Of a DNA stretch of 64,000 bases, positions 1 through 9,660 are shown piece after piece. The stretch is taken from contig OX637294.1 of assembly GCA_951799445.1 (NCBI GenBank), positions 27,553,452-27,617,451 of the forward strand. Direction: 5' to 3'. How positions within the stretch are numbered: position 1 is the first letter of the stretch; each line of letters begins with the position of its first letter. Position numbers and translations under genes: made by a program. This DNA comes from Pseudisothecium myosuroides (taxonomy: Eukaryota; Streptophyta; Bryopsida; Hypnales; Lembophyllaceae). The notes beneath the pieces were generated by a model that worked only from the letters and a program-made list of their open reading frames with translations, was not told the origin of the DNA and did not search any database.

Positions 1-445
1 TGTTATGCTTTAGAGTGGTTTTTGGGAGCATAACAGGGAATTCACTTACTCTGTGCTGCGACAAATTGACCGGCCCTTCTAACCATCGTTGGTGGCCACG
101 ACTCTCCTTAATTGGCCTAACCATACAATAGTATTGGTCGTCGTCTAAACCCTCAAAACTCCCTTCAAATGTCACTTCACAACTACTGGGTTCAACACGT
201 CCAACTTGTAACAAGATTACCAACGCACGAGCATCCCGTTGAAGGTTCCCGTGCCATCGCTGCTCAATACAAGGCTGCTTTGGCGGTCGAGAAGGCCGAG
301 CTTCATCTTGTGGATGCATGAATGGCGATGCCAATTCCCATGGCAGAAGTGGCTCATCCGGCAGTTGCGACAATGAAAGTTCAAACTCAGCCTCTGGTTG
401 AGGCTCTTCATCTTGAGACTCAGAAAAAACCCTCCAGTTTGACAT
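1..445 (-). CDS. Partial uncharacterised gene, 5' end only
   Basis: An open frame runs from ATG at 445 leftward to the window edge without a stop (148 complete codons). It lies in a different minus-strand frame from the shorter complete ORF at 217-474. The N-terminal third is rich in Glu, Pro and Leu (LSLSQLPDEPLLPWELASPF). The rest is a mixed, globular-looking segment (RALVILLQVGRVEP, LDDDQYYCMVRPIKESRGHQ). A textbook donor GTAAGT follows CAGCACAGA near base 46, so the first exon may end there. A TATA box sits about 70 bp upstream of the ATG. I do not recognise the family. It could be a host gene or the first exon of another mobile element. The open frame plus promoter make a real gene likely; function unknown. 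Confidence 0.5.
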   Translation of the reverse strand, partial: MSNWRVFSESQDEEPQPEAEFELSLSQLPDEPLLPWELASPFMHPQDEARPSRPPKQPCIEQRWHGNLQRDARALVILLQVGRVEPSSCEVTFEGSFEGLDDDQYYCMVRPIKESRGHQRWLEGPVNLSQHRVSEFPVMLPKTTLKHN

Positions 446-512
446 TTTAAATTTAAAGTAGGAAACAAAACCACTATTGGAACTCAATGAAGCTCTAAGG
501 CAAAATCGTCCT

Positions 513-520
513 CTTATATA
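513..520 (-). promoter_or_regulatory. TATA box of the left-edge gene
   Basis: Minus strand reads TTTATATAAGAGG. The TATATAAG core lies about 70 bp upstream of the ATG at 445, a normal plant spacing for a short leader. Confidence 0.45.
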
Positions 521-587
521 AATGTCATACACCTCTTGGAACGGCGTCACCTTGAAGCTACTCAATAAAACCTATTATAATATGTTT

Positions 588-800
588 TTACACTATGTAC
601 AAATCCACAACAGGACACCGTTCCTCTCTAAATCCCCAGGGTTTATCTATTAATTCTGCGCAACCCATCGCAGTGAGGTCCTCCATGAGGTTGGCCTTCT
701 CCTCCTCCGTAGAGGGGATAACCGGAATCACCTTCTGGAGCTTAACTACGGCTGCAGATGAACTGGACGGTCCTGCTCTAGTCTTGCGGAGCTGAGGCAT
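588..800 (-). pseudogene. Retrotransposon gag-like N-terminus (truncated)
   Basis: Starts MPQLRKTRAGPSSSSA and continues to GFREERCPV before the frame ends. The same opening (MPQLRK, DKPWGFREER) heads the much longer gag-like frame at 41431, so this is the first ~65 codons of that family. It follows an LTR copy (1308 to ~810) on the same strand, the normal LTR-leader-gag order. About 595 marks the loss of similarity. Known: such frames sit directly behind the 5' LTR in Ty3-type elements. Inferred: gag identity rests on that position, not on a recognised capsid motif. Confidence 0.6.
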
Positions 801-809
801 GGACACAAA

Positions 810-1308
810 CTAGTCTAGTTTAATCCTTTCCAATACTACCTCACCCTCTTCTAGCCGCACGTCCCGTTCCTCACCTTTTTTCTTTCAATCTCAACCGGAA
901 AGTCACAAACCCTGCAGCACACACTAACGCACTGTATATGCCTACACATTAATACACTAACACGCTCACAGTCACACTCACAAAAACAAAAAAGCAAAGC
1001 GCTGAAGAAGAGAGCTAAGTACGCACAGAGGAACGCCTTTAACAAACAAAGTTATGAAAAGAGTGGCAACTGGACTGGTCAGCCTTTTTATAGTCTGATA
1101 TGTCATCATGACCTAATCCGTTCCTGATCTAATCCAATTCAACCCTAATCCGAGTTTGCTTCCGATCAAATCCAGTTTGTCTACTACTTCTTTTCCTTAG
1201 CTTATTTTTAGTTTTTCGTTACCTCCTGCTGGAATCCGGATCCCTGGTTACGGTTTCCGTTCCAATTTTTAGGTAACTTAAAAAAAAAAAAAAATTCATA
1301 CTGCGACA
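810..1308 (-). repeat. LTR plus leader, copy 1
   Basis: On the minus strand the repeat begins TGTCGCAGTATGAAT at 1308. It carries a TATA box (TATAAAAAGG, 1083-1092) and runs into the gag start. An almost identical copy lies at 2614-2100 and a related plus-strand copy begins TGTCGCAGTGTGAAT at 40917. Small ORFs in it (for example 851-1045) are translated leader and are not genes. Confidence 0.7.
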
Positions 1309-1347
1309 TTATCCCTTCCTCATCTGTGAGCGTCCTTGTGAATACTA

Positions 1348-1998
1348 TTAATCTTCATTTGATGAAGAAGCTTCGGTGTACTTCTTCACTCTCGATCCAT
1401 TCACCCGAGTATCAAACCACTAGCCTTGCAGATTCTCAAGTTGCAGAGATCCGTTCTGGAAAACTTGATTGACACGGAAAGGTCCCATCCATCGAGTATG
1501 CAATTTATCTGGAAAATCTTTATGACAATTTTCATAGAGGAGAACCATCCCTCCTTCTCGGATTCTGTGATCAACTGGGAGTTTTCGGTCGTAGTCTTGC
1601 TTGCGCTTGTTCTGTACTCCAAGGGTTCTCTCTAGAGCTGCATTCCGGATCTCCTCCAGTTCTTCAATGGCGAGAAGTCTTGGAAGTGTATCCATTCTTG
1701 ACTCCGTACTTCGAGCTGCCATGACTCGAAATGTTTCCACCTCCAACTCCATTCCATGGACTGCCTCCTGACCAAAGACCAAAAAGTACGGTATCTTTTC
1801 GGTTGTGGTCTTCTCTGTAGTGTTGTACGCATGAACTGCTGAAGGTAGTTTCCGGTCCCAATCCGTTTTGTGAGCGGAAACCATCTTGTTCAAAATCTTA
1901 CTAATGATTCCGTTTGCCCGCTCCGTCAATCTGTTTGCTTTCGGGTTGTAAGGAGTCGTCTTCCGGTGCTTGATAAGATACTTGTTGGTTAAGTCGAT
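1348..1998 (-). pseudogene. Ty3/gypsy integrase C-terminal part
   Basis: The frame reads LIIDLTNKYLIKHRKTTPYN then PKANRLTERANGIISKIL, the HRxxTPYxPxANGxxER signature of Ty3/gypsy integrases between the second Asp and the catalytic Glu. WDRKLPSAVHAYNT and KIPYFLVFGQEAV follow, also typical. A later segment (MGPFRVNQVFQNGSLQLENL) is the C-terminal beta-barrel. A TAG at 1420-1422 interrupts the last ~25 codons (WFDTRVNGSRVKKY...). The 5' side is cut at about 2004, where sequence switches abruptly to a gag start, so reverse transcriptase, RNase H and the integrase core are missing. The LTR at 1308 follows directly, as a 3' LTR should. This element is dead. Confidence 0.85.
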
Positions 1999-2003
1999 AA
2001 TTA

Positions 2004-2614
2004 GGGGATAACCGGAATCACCTTCCGAAGCTTAACTACGGCTGCAGATGAACTGGACGGTCCTGCTCTAGTCTTGCGGAGCTGAGGCATGGACACAAAC
2101 TAGTCTAGTTCAATCCTTTCCGATACTACCTCACTCTCTCCTAGCCGCATGTCCCGTTCCTCACCTTCTTTCTTTCAATCTCAACCGGAAAGTCACAAAC
2201 CCTGCAGCACACACTAACGCACTGTGTATGCCTACACATTAATACACTAACACGCTCACAGTCACACTCACAAAAACAGAAAAGCAAAGCGCTGAAGAAG
2301 AGAGCTAAGTACGCACAGAGGAACGCCTTTAGCAAACAAAGTTATGAAAAGAGTGGCAATTGGACTGGTCAGCCTTTTTATAGTCTGATATGTCATCATG
2401 ACCTAATCCGTTCCTGACCTAATCCATTCCTAACCTAATCCGATTCAATCCTAATCCGAGTTCGCTTCCGATCAAATCTGGTTTGTCCACTACTTCCGTT
2501 CCTTAGCTTATTTTTAGTTTTTCGTTACCTCCTGCTTGAATCCGGATCCTTGGTTACGATTTCTGTTCCAATTTTTAGGTAACTTAGAAAAAATCAAAAA
2601 TTCATACTGCAACA
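2004..2614 (-). repeat. LTR, leader and gag start, copy 2
   Basis: Near-identical to ~716-1308, offset by about 1.3 kb. It begins TGTTGCAGTATGAA at 2614, has a TATA box at 2373-2382 and ends with the first ~28 gag codons, where it is fused to the integrase frame. The order LTR-gag start-integrase-LTR-gag start fits an internally deleted element in tandem with a second one. Confidence 0.7.
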
Positions 2615-2654
2615 GGAGGGCAGCAATTGCGCATGTCAACCCTTCTAATGTAAA

Positions 2655-2905
2655 TTCCTCCGCCACATTCACAGCCTTCCCATTTTGTATTGCTTGCAAG
2701 TTTGCATTCTGGGTCTTTGCTTTTCCCTTTTCCAAATTCATGTCAGTAGTTTTGGACTAGTTAGACATATACATAGCTAAACCGCTCCGCCACACCCCGT
2801 CCTGTATCCACAACCCTCCCATTTTGTATTGCTTGCACAACTGCACGTTGGATCCTTGCTTTTCTACATATCAAGTGAATGTCAGTAGTTTTGTTCTACT
2901 AAAAC
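2655..2905. repeat. Two diverged tandem copies, ~130 bp
   Basis: Both copies share CCGCCACA, then CCCATTTTGTATTGCTTGCA and GTCAGTAGTTTTG. On the minus strand both encode similar short peptides around QAIQNG, so they may be old coding exons. The LTR at 2614 interrupts the second copy's continuation. Confidence 0.45.
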
Positions 2906-3149
2906 CCAGTCATACAGAATCTGCTCCATGGGAGTGGTGAACAGTGAGATAGAGCATGCGTAACCAAACGGTTGTCTGAGTACCTCCCTGTTTGCTGCTG
3001 AATTTCATGAATGAGGCACACATATTTGATGTGTGCCTGCATGCTTGTCATGTGGCAAATACGATACGCCCAGTACATTCGCTTGTTCCTAGAAATAGAT
3101 ACCCTGTTCTATGTTGGTCGTCTTTCACTTGCACTTTACTTGCGTCGCA

Positions 3150-3255
3150 ATGGAACTTAGTGCGTCTCAATCACGTCTTAGTCATGTCTCAGTCATGTCG
3201 CAGTGAAGTCTCAGTGACGTCTCAATTGCGTGGAAGTCGTGTTAGAGACGCGGAT
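3150..3255. repeat. Degenerate AGTCATGTCTC-type short tandem repeat
   Basis: About nine loose copies of an ~11-bp motif (CAATCACGTCT, TAGTCATGTCT, CAGTCATGTCG, CAGTGACGTCT). Similar motifs recur at about 39750-39800 and 40400-40500. Confidence 0.45.
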
Positions 3256-3574
3256 CCTTTGGTTGTTGTTTAAAAGTAGACGTGGGGCCCTTGTGGCCTA
3301 AAATCTACATTAGGAAGCACTTCCCTGTGTTCCTTGATCCGTGACGTGACCTAAAGCCCTCTGTAGGTAAATCCTGGTTTGTTTTCTAAAAAATTTCAAT
3401 ATGGAAATGGTTTGTACATGGGCCCTCTCGCTATCGTGTTTTCAGACCGTTCCTTAGATTCATTGACTACTTCGTTTTTGCATGATTCGTTTGGGTCGGG
3501 AGAATTAATGCATGTGACTACTTTATTTCTCTCGAATGATTGTTGTGCCTTTGCTATATGCATGTCGGTGTGCA

Positions 3575-4560
3575 GGTGTCGGGAGGTAGCAACTTGACTC
3601 TCCGTCAGGAGGTGGAATCCTTGAAGAATGATGTGGAAGAGAAGTGGAGCCACATCCTTTCTTACTCAACACGCCAAGAAGCAACAATAGAAGACTTGCG
3701 CTCTATGTTTGAGACTTTTATGAGCTCAGGAAAACGTGCGGACGAAGGAAGCCCCTCCATCACAAAGTCAGCTTTGGAAAACCAAGGTTTTGCACATGGA
3801 ATGCACGAGCGTCAGATCGACGGGCTGCTGCCTAGTTCCAAGGAAAAAATAGTGGCTGTGGAGGCTGTCATGGTTGGCGTTGCTAGGCCCATTAAGGAAA
3901 CACACAAGAACACAGGTGCAGCCGGCAAGAAGATCTCGGACCGGATCACTGGTGGGGTGGCCAAAGTCACCCTCTTCTTGTCTAACTTGGAGCTAATAGT
4001 GCGCAACAGTGTGGCTGCCCATCCGAAGGCCGCGGGTAAAGAGTAGACGGTGGCTGGCCAGTTGAAAAAGTCACCCTTGACTGAGGCGGGGCCCATGCCC
4101 GTGGTTCGTCCGAGCGAGGTGCTGTCACCTCCAGTCGAAGCGCTCCCAAGCCGGCGGAATCCAATCACCCGGATGAAGAGACCACCCCGACTGACTCCGC
4201 GGAGGGCGCTGATGGAGCCGACGTGGAAAAGGATGCTCAACCCGCGGCCGTCACCGTGGTCGCATCGCCGGAGGAACAAATTGACCGCAAGCGCAGCGTT
4301 GGAGAGAGGTCACCAGGTGTGTTTGAGGTCTGGGCAGCGGACAAAGGCACCACGACTGAAGACTTGGAGGCGGCCCCGTAAATCCCCCCAAACCACGTCA
4401 ATGAAGTGGAGGCAGCAGTCGCTAAAGGCTCCAAAGGCAATGACGCAGTCCCCATTGCAGTTGCACCCACAGAACCCTTGCAGAAGAAGTCCAGGAGGCC
4501 GCCAAAGTCACCGCCAAAGGTAAAAGCCCCGCCCGACGTCCAACAGTGTACGTCAAGTGA
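3575..4560 (+). pseudogene. Decayed coiled-coil gene fragment
   Basis: An exon appears to open after a pyrimidine/AG acceptor (GTCGGTGTGCAG) near 3574. It encodes LTLRQEVESLKNDVEEKWSH with coiled-coil heptads, then a Lys/Ala-rich stretch ending AAHPKAAGKE at a TAG near 4046. The reading continues past the TAG, changes frame near 4145 and meets a further stop near 4377. The downstream part is acidic and Pro/Lys rich (EQIDRKRSVGERSPGVFEVW; PLQKKSRRPPKSPPKVKAPP). Base composition is GC-rich compared with the surroundings. I cannot name the family. The layout (coiled coil, then a low-complexity basic tail) resembles non-catalytic proteins of plant transposons or gag tails. At least two stops and one frame change make it a remnant. 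Confidence 0.4.
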
Positions 4561-5462
4561 GGTATTGCCTTCCGGTGCAACTTGAACATTAGTGGGGGGA
4601 TTCCAATTTGCAGGTCTAAATTAGTAATATTTAATGTCCACAGTACCTTATTGGACTGCAGTTTGCTAGTTGAGGGAAATCCAAATGCTCGAATTTGTAG
4701 TAGCACTAAAACTGAGGTCCGGAGAGTAGTTTTCCGTCCCTGGCTGAAACCCTTTCTGTCTAAATGTTTCATGAACTTCTCTGTTGCATTCTGGAGCAGC
4801 AAGAGTGGCCCGTACATGGCTGATGTTGTCCCGACAATGCTGCTAGGCTTGAAGGATGTGAATGCCACCTGTCGTAACACAGTAAAGCACAAATCCCTCC
4901 CTTAGGTGTTAAATTAGTGTAAAACACCTTAGATGACTCGTGTATTGTTCCTACAGGATTTCAACTAATAGTTTCCTCAAAATTCCCGGAACAAGATCCG
5001 GAACACAAACCCAAGGCAAATAGAATTCGGGACTGAAAATGATGATCTAGATTTCCTGATCTATATGCTTTTAACTTTTTCTTATTTCAACCTAGATTTC
5101 AAACATATTACCAATCAACAAGAACTAGGTTTTCAATTCCTCACAACCTCAGTAGTAACTCAGTATCCTACTTGACCAAATGAGGAACCAGAACGAGTGT
5201 CGTAATTCTGTTCCTTTCCTGGATCTGGATCTAGTAAGCAAAGTGAACCATATTATAGTTTAACCTCTACATCAAAGGGTTCCATTCTTAGATTTAAGGA
5301 AGGACACGTAAATCCTACCCTCCACTGGATTAAAGTGGCTGAAGTTCCACTTAAAAGAAAAAAAACATAAAGAAAACAAAGAAAAACCCGGATGGCAAGT
5401 ATTTCCTCACAACTGATCCAAAAAGTTACTCCAGACAAGAAGGTCACTCAGGAAACCCCTAC
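4561..5462. other. No gene seen; left flank of element A
   Basis: AT-rich non-coding DNA with motifs (CCGGAACAAGATCCGGAA) like those in the right flank of element A near 31190. It is probably the continuation of the same host retroelement interrupted by A. Confidence 0.35.
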
Positions 5463-5466
5463 AATC

Positions 5467-5491
5467 AACACTATATTCAATATTTTGAGAG
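5467..5491 (+). repeat. Element A left terminal inverted repeat
   Basis: Matches the reverse complement of 30895-30919 at about 22 of 25 positions. It continues into a hairpin (ATTTTGAGAG ... CTCTCAAAAT, 5482-5510). Confidence 0.85.
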
Positions 5492-5710
5492 AGTCGGCCC
5501 CTCTCAAAATAGCATTACCCATATAGACGTCCAAAAATTGAATTTTGAGTTTAGCAAAATTAGGATGATAAACACTAAGCTCATTAGTTGTAAAGTAAAA
5601 TTTCCATTAAAATGAGAGTTATTGTACTCAGGAAGTCTTTAAATATATACAATTCAGTATAATAATCGTTTTTCAATTTATATAAGTGAAGATCATGCCA
5701 TCTATTGAAT

Positions 5711-5824
5711 ACCAAGTCATGAGGTCTACAGTTGGTTGTACGGGAATGCTTATCTCATTCAAGCGGTCCGAGTTTGATTCCCGTTGAGTTTGGACGAGCA
5801 CCTATGAAATATACATGACTTGGT
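5711..5824 (+). ncRNA. tRNA-like / SINE-like unit inside an inverted repeat
   Basis: The segment has an A-box-like CTACAGTTGGTTG and a B-box-like GAGTTTGATTCCCG about 40 bp apart, the internal Pol III promoter spacing of tRNAs. It is enclosed by an exact 11-bp inverted repeat, ACCAAGTCATG (5711-5721) and CATGACTTGGT (5814-5824). It could be a decayed tRNA-derived SINE or a tRNA-like hairpin captured by element A. No complete cloverleaf could be drawn by eye. Confidence 0.4.
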
Positions 5825-6357
5825 GCTGCTAAGTAAATTTTGTAGGCAGAAAAGTTGTAACAACATAGAAGCCCCTATCCCAAAATGTGACAAGTGCTTA
5901 ACACGGTAACAAAATAAAAAGTGGTAATACCTACTACCATTTTTTTCAATTCTTTCAGATATTGAAATGCATTTTCTATAGTCAATTTAGAACGAAACTA
6001 AAGTCAATCATAGAAACATGTAAAGGTAGAATGCAATAATAAAATATATTCATATATAAATGCAATTGCTTCACAAAAGCAATTAATACACTGTCTTGAA
6101 ACCGTGATTCCAATGGAAATCCATAAGGTTAAATCAAAACATACAAACTTATACTATTTATTGTATACCACGCAACATAGAATTTCTATTGCTTATGGAA
6201 AGCAAATATATAGTATAAAAACACTTAACACGCAAATATATTACGTCTCTTGTATGACGCACAATACAAAATTCTATAAGAAAACCAGAAGCATTACCTA
6301 CACAATATAAAAGCAAAGTATTACTATAGAATGAACTGAGTAGAGTAATATTTATGC

Positions 6358-9198
6358 TCAAGTGGAATTCAAGGCAGCTAAACTGTCGTGAATCACTTCA
6401 ATTTGAGCGGCCGGGATCTTCAGCTTACACTGAGTCGTGTCCTTCTTGATCTGTGACTTCCATGCAGTCATCAAGGAATCTGTATGCTCCCAAATAGGAC
6501 GGAGAGCTTCGTCAACCTTCCAGCGTAATCCTCCTGTAGAATCCCAACCAGTGTAGAATTCTTGAATGTTTTGGTTTCTTGATGAAGGCTTGAAATACTG
6601 AATGAGCACAGAATTGGGTTCTTCGGGGTTGCAATTTGGATCAGACAACGCTCTTGCAATCCAAACAGGCCTTGCATCGCCATCCGCGGGACGAATAGCA
6701 AGAAAGTATCCTGCATAGACATCACGCATTACCCAAAAGGATTGTTGTGGGCGATCGCGTAATTGCCCAACATAGATGTCATCCTCTGCAAACTCTTCCC
6801 GAATCTCACCATTATCCTCAAACTGATCTTCGATCGTCGGTGCAACATGAGTGGATGGCCAAAAGCCATCTTTCAAAGAAGATGGAGGTTCAATAGGTTC
6901 ATGCAACACTGCTTTCACTGCTTGCCAGTAGTATATTAAATGCTCATACCGTCTTCTGTACTCCCCAGTTTGGTCTTCATTGGACAATTTCTCCCAATAA
7001 TTGATGAATCCCGTTAAACCCTTGAATATGTCATCAACACCTCTCATGGGGCGTGAAAAAACGAGGACCGGCTCTCCACGCGGCCACAAACTCCGACCTT
7101 CAGAGTCTTCTTGCCATAATTTAATGCCTCCACCTTCTTTAGGAAGCCAATCTACATCCGTGCACAGAAGCTTGTACTTCATGACTAGGCAGTCATTTGA
7201 CTCCAGGTAGAATTTGAATTGTTGAGCCTTGGTGTGCCCAACAAGAGACTTGTCTCCTTCCATGATGAATCCCTGAATGAAAGCCTTAAAATCAGGCACT
7301 TCTTCTACAAGATGGGGAATTGTAGGAACCGATTCTACGTCCATGAAGGACTTCATAAGTGAAGGAATGGTGGGAAAGTTTTCTTTCTTCAGCAACATGC
7401 TCCACCTCCCAAACAGTGCATCGATATCATCGTGAGTATGTCCCACGAGCATGAAATTCACATACACTTCCCGGAAAAAAAATTTGGCAACAAGAAGGGA
7501 CCAGAAGCAAAACACAAATCTATTCTTATTATCACCAGTAGCATTGTCCATCTGAACATTCAAAATTGGAGGGAATGACAGCCCTAAAATTGGGATCTCT
7601 GGAGCTGGTCGAAGAGATGTTTTGCAAATGTGATCTCCTTGTAGAATTGCATCAAAAAGAGGAGCTGATCTGGAGCCAACAAACAACTCCCTGGAGGAAT
7701 ACTTTGGAGGCAATTCCAAATCTCGCAACAACTTAGCAAAGGAGCCGATTGTGTAGTTGGAATCATGAGAAAAGATGTCCAGGCCATAATGGGCATAACG
7801 GACATCACCATGACCGTGGGCTATCATACCGGTTACAGATACAGGCAACTTGATTAGACCATCAATAGCCTTATGTTTGTGGGAGAAAACGGGGGAAGCG
7901 GTCTTGGCATGATCCATTTTATCATGCATGATCGTCAAGCTCTCATGTGGGTAGGAACTTGACCTGTAACGATTTGCATAATACAATTCCCTGTGCGCCC
8001 TAGCAACAACCAAATGCAAATCTAACTTCTTGGCCCATGTTAAAGCTGATTGAGACCCAGCAGGTGCACTTCTCCTAAGTGAATGGTATCTATCACATGT
8101 GGAACAACGTGCAAAATTGTCTCCAGGTTTCTTAGCGTCAAACTCTGAAAAGTTAACCTTCCTGATCTTGCTCAAATTGGATGTAGATACTTCTTTCAAT
8201 CCAAAGACCGTGTTCACAGAGTTAATTTCAGGAATAGCTTCCTTCCATTTCCACGTAGCTGGAAGAATCATGGAGACTACCTTCTCGCCCGACTTCAGCG
8301 TCCGAGTACGGTGAGGCATGTGATCAGCGTTATTCTCTAGAATGCACTTCAAAGTGGCAGTGGCTTGCTCAGTGTGCTTCCGAGGCTTCCGCAAACCAGT
8401 ATTTCCATGGGGCTGGGCATTGAAACCCTGATCTGCATATCCTTGGAAACAATGAAAAGTTGCTTCCGATACTCCAGCAATATGCCTCCAAGCAGACACA
8501 CAAACATCTATACCCTCCACGGTGACCATCCTCTTTCCTTGCGTATCACGATGAACTTGTCTATGAACATCAAGCTTCATGTGGTATCGAAACTTATACA
8601 ATGTGTCTCGATACATACGCTCTCGAAAAGCTCTAATTTTGTCTCTGGAAAACGGTTGAACGCAGTTGTTGACACAGCAAGTGTTGCTTGAAACACTATT
8701 TATGGAGTCTTGAGTGAGAAGAGCTTTGGCCTTCACACAAGTTTCTCTTAGCGGGTTCCTCACTGTACTCGTATACCGTGTGCTCCGTGTTGACAGAGGA
8801 GCCAAAAGAGCTGCCTGACGACAATTGTAATTGTAACGGAGCTCGTGATTCCGAAGACTTGCACCATTATAGAACACGTTCTCAATCGGCCACGCACGGA
8901 CTGAAAACCTCCATTCATCTGGAACATGATTGGTATCTAACGTCTTTGAGATTTGGACGGCAACATAAGAGTCGCCAAGTGTACCTGTAGCGCCAACTAC
9001 AAGCTCGGAGCTTACACTGTGACAGATCCCTTCCGCTACTGCAAGACCACCCTCATTGAGAAGTGTTACTAACTTTGTGCTCCAAAGACTTCGTGGAATA
9101 CCTTCGCATTCGGGAATATCCAATGCCTCCTCTGGATGAACTTGGACATTGTCCTTTGAATAGTTCTCCTCCGCTTCGTTCACTCTTGCTGGGTTCAT
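6358..9198 (-). CDS. DUF7869-like RNase H-fold protein, putative transposase of element A
   Basis: An uninterrupted 946-residue frame. The N-terminal ~120 residues form a module conserved in element B (PECEGIPRSLW ... HSVSSELVVGA). A Cys cluster (NTCCVNNCVQPF) and an FxRxRMY helix follow near residues 165-195. A DNA-binding-like segment comes next (VCVSAWRHIAGVSEATFHCF ... HGNTG), then FARCSTCDR. The catalytic-looking part has HDKMDH (D426, D429), VQMDNATGDNKNR (D551) and GHTHDDIDALFGRW (D590, D591, D593), the acidic pattern of DUF7869/RNase H-like nucleases. A C-terminal SH3/chromo-like barrel (PVWIARALSD ... YFKP) ends the protein. The start is chosen at MNPARVNEAEE because an acceptor (TTTGGTGTACAG) lies just 5' of it, implying a leader intron. 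Catalysis is inferred, not shown. Confidence 0.8.
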   Translation of the reverse strand: MNPARVNEAEENYSKDNVQVHPEEALDIPECEGIPRSLWSTKLVTLLNEGGLAVAEGICHSVSSELVVGATGTLGDSYVAVQISKTLDTNHVPDEWRFSVRAWPIENVFYNGASLRNHELRYNYNCRQAALLAPLSTRSTRYTSTVRNPLRETCVKAKALLTQDSINSVSSNTCCVNNCVQPFSRDKIRAFRERMYRDTLYKFRYHMKLDVHRQVHRDTQGKRMVTVEGIDVCVSAWRHIAGVSEATFHCFQGYADQGFNAQPHGNTGLRKPRKHTEQATATLKCILENNADHMPHRTRTLKSGEKVVSMILPATWKWKEAIPEINSVNTVFGLKEVSTSNLSKIRKVNFSEFDAKKPGDNFARCSTCDRYHSLRRSAPAGSQSALTWAKKLDLHLVVARAHRELYYANRYRSSSYPHESLTIMHDKMDHAKTASPVFSHKHKAIDGLIKLPVSVTGMIAHGHGDVRYAHYGLDIFSHDSNYTIGSFAKLLRDLELPPKYSSRELFVGSRSAPLFDAILQGDHICKTSLRPAPEIPILGLSFPPILNVQMDNATGDNKNRFVFCFWSLLVAKFFFREVYVNFMLVGHTHDDIDALFGRWSMLLKKENFPTIPSLMKSFMDVESVPTIPHLVEEVPDFKAFIQGFIMEGDKSLVGHTKAQQFKFYLESNDCLVMKYKLLCTDVDWLPKEGGGIKLWQEDSEGRSLWPRGEPVLVFSRPMRGVDDIFKGLTGFINYWEKLSNEDQTGEYRRRYEHLIYYWQAVKAVLHEPIEPPSSLKDGFWPSTHVAPTIEDQFEDNGEIREEFAEDDIYVGQLRDRPQQSFWVMRDVYAGYFLAIRPADGDARPVWIARALSDPNCNPEEPNSVLIQYFKPSSRNQNIQEFYTGWDSTGGLRWKVDEALRPIWEHTDSLMTAWKSQIKKDTTQCKLKIPAAQIEVIHDSLAALNST

Positions 9199-9441
9199 GA
9201 TCTGTACACCAAATCACTGATGATCTCAATCGCCAACTTGACAAAGAAAATATGGGCGTTGTACTGGGACGGAGTTTTCTATTTTGAACAAGCGAAACAT
9301 ATACTTCATAAGTCATAAGAAAGGCTAGTACTTAGTCACTATAACTCATTTACAATTATGGTGAGCAAAGGTGATATAGCTACTTCCTGAAAGTACTATA
9401 TTACCTGCAGTCTAGCTAAATGAAATAATTTCATCAAGTCG

Positions 9442-9625
9442 TATTCACTTCAAGTGGAGTTGGTTCAAAATAAAATGCAAGTCGTATTCACCTCGAATGA
9501 AGGTGAATCAAGAACCTCCAAAAATAAGTTTCAACTCAGAAGAAGGAAAAATAGCCTTCATGATGGTGTGGTATTCAATTAACATTTACTTTCATTGGAG
9601 GTGAATTACAAACCTTATACAAGAT
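9442..9625. promoter_or_regulatory. Scattered palindromes upstream of the element A transposase gene
   Basis: Degenerate or full copies of the A palindrome (for example ATTCACCTCGAATGAAGGTG at 9486) occur between the gene and the dense array, in the presumed leader intron. Confidence 0.5.
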
Positions 9626-9660
9626 GAATTTTTTTCATGTATAAGTAAACTGATTAAAAT

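Noticed and set aside
851..2335. Two near-identical 64-residue ORFs with a hydrophobic, Cys-rich start
   Set aside because: They fall in duplicated LTR leader DNA upstream of gag; similarity is due to LTR duplication.
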